Shown: piece by piece, positions 57,297 through 64,000 of the stretch | Position numbering within the stretch: the first letter of the stretch is position 1 | Layout: each line of letters opens with the position of its first letter | NCBI GenBank assembly: GCA_010015805.1 | Contig: ML978127.1 | Location: 1,674,001-1,738,000, forward strand | Direction of reading: 5' to 3' | Source of the DNA: Rhizodiscina lignyota | Lineage: Eukaryota; Ascomycota; Dothideomycetes; Aulographales; Rhizodiscinaceae | Length of the DNA: 64,000 nucleotides | Made by a program: the position numbers and the translations under genes | Notes under the pieces: generated by a model | Database searches by the model: none | Told to the model about the DNA's origin: nothing | Seen by the model: only the letters and a program-made list of their open reading frames with translations

Positions 57297-58031
57297 ATGT
57301 CTTCCAAACATGCAACACGCGATAGAGTTTGGCGCGAGCTTCGTGCAGTCGCTCTTCCAGATTCACGATTCCATTACGATTTCGGCAGTTTCATCTGTGA
57401 TTTCGTGGGCTCCAATCAGGCCAATGATCGGCTGCTACAACTCCCTTGCTTCAAAGCTGCCGAGACTGTCTTCATCACGCCCGATAATTGTCTCGAGTAT
57501 CTGCGTTATCAAGCCTTGAGAGCTGGTAAGCAAGTGCTGATGACAACATATGGGATCCGGCGCGGCTTCTGGCTTTTGGATCCAGCCACTATTGATACGG
57601 AGCTGTTCATGTACGCGTCCACGTTGGATGGCTTGGAAAGAGTTGGTCGCCGCGTTTCACTGAAGGATCTCCTCGATTTGGGGGTGCACGTCGATGTGCT
57701 TGTAACTGGAACTGGAGCAATCAATGAGAAGGGTATCAGATTTGGCAAAGGCCACGGCTACTTTGACCTTGAATGGGCGATGCTCTCGACGATCGGAGTC
57801 TGTCAGAACGGCTCGACGACAATTGCCGTTGTGCATGATTGTCAAGTTTTATTGGAGGAGCTTCAACCTGAAGTATTCGACACTGTTTGCGACATCATCG
57901 TCACTCCAACTCGGACAATAAATGTCCATAAAGCAGAACAACCCGGCTGTGGGATCATATGGGATCAGCTTCAACCGGGCATGCTGGAGGACATCCCACC
58001 ATTGCAGGAATTTAAGGGTCTAGATATCTAA
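57297..58031 (+). CDS. 5-formyltetrahydrofolate cyclo-ligase-like protein
   Basis: The product is 244 residues from ATG 57297 (MSSKHATRDRVWRELRAV). Family features: an N-terminal helix with RDRVWREL, the VFITPDNCLEYLRYQALRAGKQVLM stretch, and the ATP/folate signature GIRFGKGHGYFDLEWAML at about 150-168, a variant of GKGxGYYD. Near the end, VTPTRTINV matches the family's conserved TPTR/x motif. The authentic enzyme makes 5,10-methenyl-THF from 5-formyl-THF with ATP. The divergent catalytic surroundings suggest the MTHFSD-like or bacterial YgfA-like branch, where the folate activity is unproven. An upstream in-frame extension has no ATG. Same strand as the neighbouring transporter and aldehyde dehydrogenase. 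Confidence 0.85.
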   Translation: MSSKHATRDRVWRELRAVALPDSRFHYDFGSFICDFVGSNQANDRLLQLPCFKAAETVFITPDNCLEYLRYQALRAGKQVLMTTYGIRRGFWLLDPATIDTELFMYASTLDGLERVGRRVSLKDLLDLGVHVDVLVTGTGAINEKGIRFGKGHGYFDLEWAMLSTIGVCQNGSTTIAVVHDCQVLLEELQPEVFDTVCDIIVTPTRTINVHKAEQPGCGIIWDQLQPGMLEDIPPLQEFKGLDI

Positions 58032-58602
58032 TCCTCTAATGTTAATGTGATGACGTGCTTTGATCCTTTCGAATCAAAGAAGAACCCACAATACGGCGAT
58101 GCGATTCATCCTTCCGTCCAGGCATCTTCCGAACATGTCGCAACCTAGGGCTCAAAATTGACTGGGCGCGGCAACATCGTAGTGCCTATCTCCTGCTGGC
58201 AGATTCCATTAATACACCCAAATCTACTTTGAGATGCATTTTCTTTATAATAAACAATAGTTCTCACTTCTCAGTATGAATGCTTTCAAAATATCCAATC
58301 GACGTAGAGTATTAGTCATATCGTACCCCTGACCTTATCCTGTCCTTTCTCCCCGAACCCAGATCGGCACTGATGCGTACATCAGCAATAGAATCGCCAC
58401 GCCATACATAGCTACCGGGCTTGGAGTAATTACTACGCGACTGAAATACCCATATGAGCACAGGCGTAATCTCTATCTCTCTGTGGATCGATAGAAAGGT
58501 GCGCGCTCATAACTATAAAGACCACCACCAACCTCTCTTCCTGGAAAAGCCAAGCACATAACCCCTCGATATCCTTGTGAAAGTTGGAGTTCATTTGTCA
58601 AT
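58032..58602. other. Intergenic region
   Basis: 571 bases before the aldehyde dehydrogenase start, presumably its promoter. AT-rich around 58200-58330. No gene, RNA or repeat recognised. Confidence 0.4.
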
Positions 58603-60102
58603 ATGGGGTTACTACCTTTCCACGACAAAGAATCTGTCGTGCCCTTCTTTCTGGATGGCAAGCAAATCATTCCAGACTCTGGTTCCCCCAGAACAACATT
58701 TCCAGTCATCAGCGCGGCGTCCAACCAACCAGTCCACTACGCGCTCAACGCCACAATCGACGACGTGAACGCCGCGACCGCATCCTCTGGTCGAGCATTT
58801 CAGTCATGGAAACGCACTCCACCACAGGTTCGAAAGGCAATCATTGAAAAGACGGCTGAGATCATCGAACGCGATTCTGAAGAGTTTGTGCGTCTGAATA
58901 AACTGGAGTGTAGCGCCACGGACATGTGGGCGCGCCATGGCCTCGGAATTGTCAAGACGTACTTAAAAGAGATCGCGATGCAGACCTCAAACATTCACGG
59001 CACTATCCCGATGAATGAGAACCCGGATGCAATGAGCTTCGTATTCAAACAACCCGTGGGTCCTGTGTTATGTATTCCGCCATGGAATGCAGCGCTCGTA
59101 CTTTCAGTGAGAGCGATGGCAATGGCGATTGCTGCGGGCTGCACGGTCGTGCTGAAGGCGAGCGAGCTGTGTCCGGCTACGCACCAGAAGATTGTGGAGA
59201 CGTTCGCTGAAGCAGGCTTACCGCCAGGCGTGCTGAATAGTCTGCAATGCCGAAGGGAAGATGCCCCTGCGATCACTGAGGCGCTCATCGCAGATAAGAA
59301 CATCCGAAAAGTCGAGTTCATCGGGAGTGCGAATATCGGGCGCATTATTGGAGCAACTGCGGCGAAGTATCTGAAGCCGGTGCTGATGGAGCTGGGAGGG
59401 AAGTGCCCTGCAATTGTGTTGGAGGATGCTAATCTGGAACAAGCCGCAAAATTCGTTGCGATGGGCGGTAAGCTACTCTTTTGTCGTTGGTCGGCTTAAA
59501 AAGTGCTAACGTGAGAAGCCTTATTCAATCACGGTCAGATCTGCTTCTCGACTGAGCGAGTTTTTGTACAGGCCAGTATCTCAGAGAAGTTCAAGAAAAT
59601 ACTTGCCGAGGCATTCAAGAATGCTGCATCTCCAGATGAAATGGCTGTGAGCAAAGGTATTGCACAGCACGCCGTCGATGTCCTTGAGGATGCGAAAGCC
59701 AAAGGAGCGGAGTTCCTTATCGGGGGTACGGATTTCGGTCAGGTGCCATCTCTGAAGCCAGCGATCATTCTAGAGCCCAAAAAGGACATGCGGATCTTTG
59801 ATGAAGAGACTTTTGGACCCAGCGTCAGCTTGTACACGTTCCAAACGGACGAGGAGGTCATCGCAAAGGCAAACGACTCCATGTATGGCCTCAATGCCGT
59901 CATCCATACGAAGAATTTGGAGCGCGGGCTCCTCATGGCGAAGGAGTTGGAGTACGGGCAGGTCCATTTCAATATCATGTCCGTTTATGTCAGTCCTTTT
60001 GGGCCACAAGGCGGTGTCAAAGGGTCTGGATGGGGACGCCAGAACGCAATTTGGGGCTTAGATCAGTTTTTGCAGACAAAGTTCTGCAGCTGGCGCATAT
60101 AA
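58603..60102 (+). CDS. NAD(P)+-dependent aldehyde dehydrogenase (vanillin/salicylaldehyde dehydrogenase-like)
   Basis: Oxidises an aldehyde to the acid. Exons 58603..59467 and 59519..60102 (51-base intron, GTAAGC..AAG) give 482 residues. The cofactor fold shows PPWNAALVLSVRAMAMAIAAGCTVVLKASE. The general base glutamate sits in LMELGGKCPAIVLEDANLEQA, and after the splice FNHGQICFSTERVFV contains the catalytic cysteine. The C-terminal ETFGPSVSLYTF motif and GVKGSGWGRQNAIWGL complete it. The relation to aromatic aldehyde dehydrogenases is suggested by the GQICFSTER and GCTVVLKASELCPAT motifs; the substrate is not proven. No peroxisomal or mitochondrial signal is evident. Confidence 0.92.
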
Positions 60103-60214
60103 AATTAACGCGCAACAACCCAGGGATTAAAAGTCTGCATCACTCAACTACAATCCAAACCAGTAAACAAACTTACAGAAGCGTTGCTTGTGCCTGGTGT
60201 ACTGCAAATATACT

Positions 60215-61743
60215 CTACACCTTCAATCCGGTTTTGCCACCCTCAAAATCGTCCAAATCGTACTCAGCCGGATATCTCTCTACCATCTCCCACAAATGCT
60301 GCATCTGCGCCTTTTGCTCCTCTGTCAACTCTTCGTACACGCCATCAAATGCATACTTCAATGAAGGCCTCTTCTCCTTCTCCGCCTTCGCAAACGCCCC
60401 TAGAACTGCCTTTCGGATCTTGCTTCTCTCGTCCTTCTCTTTCGCGTCATCCCATATACCCTTATGCTCCATATACTTTCTTAGCCTGACGATCGGATTG
60501 TCGCGGCGCTTCCAATCTTCTACTTCGACACGTGCTCGGTACGCGAACGAATCGTCCGAGGTAGAGTGATGCGAGACGCGGTAGCTCATCGCCTCGATCA
60601 AGATCGGTTTCCCACCGTTTTCGAGCGCCAGTTCCTTCGCTTTGGCTGTCACCTCTCTCACAGCGAAGATATCGTTTCCATCGACACGGATCGTATCGAT
60701 GCCGTATCCTACACCTCTCGATGCAATGCCGTCTCCCCGGTACTGCTCCAGGGTCGGGGTAGAGATAGCGTAGCCGTTGTTGCGGCAAATGAAGAGAACC
60801 GGACACGAGCGGGTCGCAGCGATGTTGAGAGCAGCATGAAAATCACCCTCGCTTGCAGCGCCTTCGCCAAAATAGCACGCTACGACTCGTGGTTTCGAAT
60901 TAGGATCCTGGAGGCGCTGAAGTTTGAGAGCATATGCGGCGCCCGAGGCGTGTGGCAGTTGGGTTGCAAGAGGGGAAGATATGGAATGAATGTTTAGCTC
61001 CTTGCTACCGTAATGGACAGGCATATTGCGACCAAGACCGAGGTCTTTCTTGTTGGCAAAAAGCTGATTCATGAAGCTATCCAGTGTGAAACCGCGTTCC
61101 TGGAATACGCCAGTCTCGCGGTACTGGGCAAATATTACGTCCTCCAGGTCAAGGGCGGATGCGGAGCCCACTGCAATGCCTTCTTCGCCGGCAGACACCT
61201 ATAAATCTGAAATTATGATCATGTTCTCCAGAAATTCCAGGTGCTAGGAACGACATACCATGTAGAAACTTAGCCGACCTTGCCGCTGTGCATCAAACAT
61301 GATCACGTCCATGATGCTCACTGTCGCGGGTTAGCACGTGACAGGCCTGAAGTTCATTTATGAATTACCCGTCAACATGTCTTTGTACCATTTGATCATC
61401 TGCTCATCAGAGACATCTGGAGGACCCCTGTTCTTGTCTACTATGACACCATCTTGATCCATGATACGATATGTCGGCATAGCGTTCTTCTCTTCCGCTC
61501 GTACGAAATCAAGCGTGCTAGTGAACTTGCTGTCTACTGCGCCAGGGAAGTGAACACTACATTCATCAGTGAATAGCTTACTCATACGAATTAGAAGTCA
61601 TACCGATCTGAGCCTGGCCGTTGCGACACTGAGCTCCATCTCTTGAAGCATTTTGCCCCTTGACATCGCTGTGCTCCTTCACGCCCGAACGTCGCTCTGT
61701 TCGTAGATAGCCATAACCGTCGTGCTCCATGTCGTACACTCAT
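60215..61743 (-). CDS. Branched-chain 2-oxoacid dehydrogenase E1 alpha subunit, mitochondrial
   Basis: Decarboxylates the keto acids of Leu, Ile and Val with thiamine diphosphate in the BCKDH complex. Exons (minus) 61743..61604, 61556..61369, 61320..61259 and 61198..60215 give 457 residues. The introns are small (47, 48 and 60 bases). The start MSVRHGARRLWLSTNRATFGR is a mitochondrial presequence. After it RPGSDR/VHFPGAVDSKFTSTL joins across the first splice as in all family members. The TPP motif is CYFGEGAASEGDFHAALNIAA...ICRNNGYAIST. The conserved phospho-loop is SYRVSHHSTSDDSFAYR. QYRETGVFQERGF is also typical. The length is normal. It faces COQ5 across 181 bases. Confidence 0.95.
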
Positions 61744-61924
61744 TTTGGCTATTGAATCATTTTGGGAAGTACAGAGGGAGGAACTTGGACGAGACGTAAT
61801 GAGTCGTCGCAGATCCGGGGTTGCTGCGCGCTGCGCTTGAGCCGACGGAAGCCGACCCTGACTTTTGGCTCGACTTCATCTCATCATCAAATTTCTGGGG
61901 AACTACAGCAGCAACGCCACAGCG
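61744..61924. promoter_or_regulatory. Divergent BCKDH E1 alpha / COQ5 promoter
   Basis: Only 181 bases separate two opposite ATGs, both of mitochondrial proteins, so the two genes must share core promoter elements or overlap in their leaders. No TATA box is obvious. Confidence 0.7.
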
Positions 61925-62962
61925 ATGAACGCGCCTCGAATAGCTCTTCGGAGCTTTAGTCGAGCTCAATTGACCTCCAAATCAAGCTTACTAGGTGCCC
62001 GAATACCGTATCGCTGTCTTTCGTGCAGTACTCGCCTTGCGCAGACGCATCAGTTCAGTGCTCAAAATGGCGCAGACGGGGCCCGAACTACCCATTTCGG
62101 ATTTGAGACGATATCTGAAGACTCAAAAGATGACAGAGGTGCAGTCATTTCTTATTTCCTCTTGCATATGGGCTAATGGCTGGTAGTGGGTGCGGTTTTC
62201 TCCTCCGTCGCAGCGTCCTACGATACAATGAACGACTTCATGTCCCTGTACATCCATCGTCTTTGGAAGGACCATTTCGTCCGATCCCTGAATCCTGGTA
62301 TAAACCCCCTCACATCATCGTCCTCGGAACCGCAAGGAATGAATATCCTCGACATCGCTGGTGGAACTGGCGATATCGCCTTCCGCCTCCTCGACCACGC
62401 GACAACCATCCACAATGACCAGACAACACGAGTCACTGTTGCGGACATAAACCCAGATATGCTAGCTGAGGGTAGGAAAAGGTCGTTGGAAACCCCGTAT
62501 GCCAGCACCGGCCGATTAAACTTTATCGAGACGAATGCGGAGAAATTGGACGCGATACCGTCAGATAGTGTCGACTTGTACACCGTGGCGTTTGGTATCC
62601 GAAACTTCACACACAAAGATACAGCAATACGAGAAGCTTTCAGGGTTCTTAAACCCGGCGGCATATTTGCCTGTCTCGAATTCAGCAAGGTGCAGAATCA
62701 GTTGTTTGACGCGGTTTACAAGCGATGGAGTTTCAGCGCAATACCGCTGATTGGGCAAATTGTCGCGGGCGACAGAGATAGCTATCAGTATCTTGTGGAG
62801 AGCATCGAGAAGTTTCCAAGCCAGACGGAGTTCAGAGATATGATAAGAGACGCAGGGTTTGTGATACCTGGTGAAGGGCCGGACGGGGAAGGATACGGTT
62901 GGGAGAATCTGAGTGGAGGCATTGCGGCGATCCATAAAGGCATGAAGCCGATAGGAGCATAG
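61925..62962 (+). CDS. COQ5: Ubiquinone biosynthesis C-methyltransferase Coq5, mitochondrial
   Basis: An S-adenosylmethionine-dependent methylation of the quinone ring in coenzyme Q synthesis. Exons 61925..62138 and 62187..62962 (48-base intron, GTGCAG..TAG) give 329 residues. The presequence is Arg/Ser-rich with no acids for the first 40 residues (APRIALRSFSRAQL). THFGFETISEDSKDDR/VGAVFSSVAASYDTMND joins across the intron as in the UbiE/Coq5 family. The SAM motif is ILDIAGGTGDIAFRL, motif II is VDLYTVAFGIRNFTHKD and motif III FRVLKPGGIFACLEFSK. IPLIGQIVAGDRDSYQYLVESIEKFP and GGIAAIHKGMKP end the fold. All family hallmarks are in place. Confidence 0.95.
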
Positions 62963-63733
62963 TCGGTTTGTACTGGAGTGAGTGTACATGATTTTCGTAC
63001 AAGAGATACCCTACTCGAAGTCATTTGTCAATACTGCCTCATTCTCATTCTATCTGCCGTGATGTCCGTGAGTATGCGTTCGATTATACGCGAAACCTCC
63101 TTTGTCAATTTGCAACGTCAGTGATGAGAATGGATTGGATACTGTTTGAAGCTTGCCTTGGATGATGTAAGATACTGGATGGCCGCATGCTATCCTTCGT
63201 TAGTTGGCTATTTCATTTCAGAAGTTAGAGCCTTAATACGCTAACTGTTTAAAGTATCAGGATGCTAGGATGGATTTGTATTTCGTAGTTAGGACGGCTT
63301 TGCAAGCCCTCAAACACGTATATCCATCTGGTCTAACTCATTTGTATTGCCGATAACCGCGGAATTGGACAGATTCGAACAGACCAGTGTGCTAGTGTTA
63401 ATACTCTATGCGAAGGACCTTACATTTCCATGGTCATTCCACGTCGTTGAATTAGGCGGCGTCGTCGAGAAAGTATCTGTTCGATTGTACCCGGAGTCTT
63501 CTCATCCACAACTTGCGAAATCACACATTCGGCTTATCAGCGGAAATTGGCGGCAAACGGGTTTACAACGCACTGTCACAATTGCTAGACCCAAGCACGT
63601 GCTTCAAACGTCACGAGCATCTTTGCCTACCACACAATTTCGTTCTTCAACCACGGCTCTTTTCAACCTCACCTTCAACCTTTACAACAAAGTCAACACC
63701 ACCGCCGTCCAACGTCCACTCCTGTGCGTCGCG
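62963..63733. other. Intergenic region
   Basis: 771 bases between COQ5 and the gene at the right edge; an open frame at 63513..63914 in another frame has no domain and overlaps the edge gene. Otherwise nothing recognisable. Confidence 0.4.
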
Positions 63734-64000
63734 ATGGCGAGCGGCCCTTCCTTCGAAGGTGATGCGGCGAGCTCATGGCAAAGTCAGTTACCAATACGCG
63801 CTGCCGGAACCACCCCAAACTTCCAAACACCACTTCGGTTCGGATCCGAGCCTGCGCAAGCGGAATTTGACAACGAAAACGACGCGCTCTGTTCTGATGA
63901 TGAAGACTTGTTGAAGGCATGGAGCGAGAAGCTGAACTTGGTGGAGACAACATTCCGCTCTACCACCGACACGCAGCCGATGAACGAGACTCATGGAGTG
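63734..64000 (+). CDS. N-terminal fragment of an uncharacterised protein, cut by the window edge
   Basis: A frame opens at ATG 63734 in a pyrimidine-rich leader and stays open for 89 codons to the end of the window. It starts MASGPSFEGDAASSWQS and becomes acidic (FDNENDALCSDDEDLLKAWSEKLNLVE), with a short amphipathic helix. No family is recognised from this stretch. The frame is favoured over the overlapping ones by its ATG context (GTCGCGATGGC) and codon composition. Could be an early exon only. Confidence 0.5.
   Translation, partial: MASGPSFEGDAASSWQSQLPIRAAGTTPNFQTPLRFGSEPAQAEFDNENDALCSDDEDLLKAWSEKLNLVETTFRSTTDTQPMNETHGV

Noticed and set aside
58480-58724. Short minus-strand frame over the aldehyde dehydrogenase start
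   Set aside because: No domain and opposite to a clear coding start.
1-64000. A secondary-metabolite cluster built on the CoA ligase, hydrolase and monooxygenase
   Set aside because: The three genes are kilobases apart, separated by housekeeping genes, with no core synthase or cluster regulator in the window.

Overview
The window is nuclear DNA of a filamentous ascomycete (Pezizomycotina; a Dothideomycete is my best guess, from overall feel rather than a marker gene). Genes are dense on both strands. Introns are mostly 45-82 bases, with GT..AG ends and CTAAC-like branch sites. The recognised genes are fungal housekeeping genes: ATG13, MED13, ENP2, RAD4, COQ5 and the mitochondrial branched-chain ketoacid dehydrogenase E1 alpha. 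I rebuilt the spliced models by hand; every exon junction given keeps the reading frame. No computation or database search was possible.

Layout, left to right. 0-6.5 kb: ATG13 (possibly cut by the left edge), a tail-anchored cytochrome b5, and an unknown protein with a possible zinc site. 6.9-13 kb: a serine beta-lactamase-like hydrolase, 2.9 kb of gene-poor DNA with a tRNA-like relic, and a peroxisomal acyl/aryl-CoA ligase. 13.5-21 kb: a nuclear-looking low-complexity protein, an unknown membrane-anchored protein, and a copper-type P1B ATPase with a very cysteine-rich N-terminus. 21.7-31 kb: RAD4, an FAD monooxygenase, an RGG protein and ENP2. 31.6-36.7 kb: MED13. 37-39 kb: an intron-containing tRNA-Pro(AGG) and a secreted protein with seven 22-residue repeats. 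40-45.4 kb: a mitochondrial class III CoA-transferase and a secreted GH92 mannosidase. 46-52.4 kb: a four-pass membrane protein, a small cysteine-rich secreted protein, and a seven-exon secreted protein of unknown family. 52.6-60 kb: an M81 (MlrC-like) peptidase, an MFS sugar transporter, a 5-formyl-THF cyclo-ligase-like protein and an aldehyde dehydrogenase, which may form a catabolic group. 60.2-63 kb: BCKDH E1 alpha and COQ5 from a 181-base divergent promoter. A further gene runs off the right edge.

How they work together: most genes are independent housekeeping functions. Divergent pairs share promoters: BCKDH E1a/COQ5, the copper ATPase/RAD4, ENP2/MED13, and the low-complexity protein/membrane protein. 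The accessory content is three secreted proteins of unknown function, the copper pump, and the 52-60 kb metabolic group. I see no CRISPR, no intact transposon, no rRNA and no secondary-metabolite core enzyme. No clear new system stands out. The best leads are the metallothionein-like head of the copper pump, the repeat-bearing secreted protein, and the group of accessory enzymes with a transporter.
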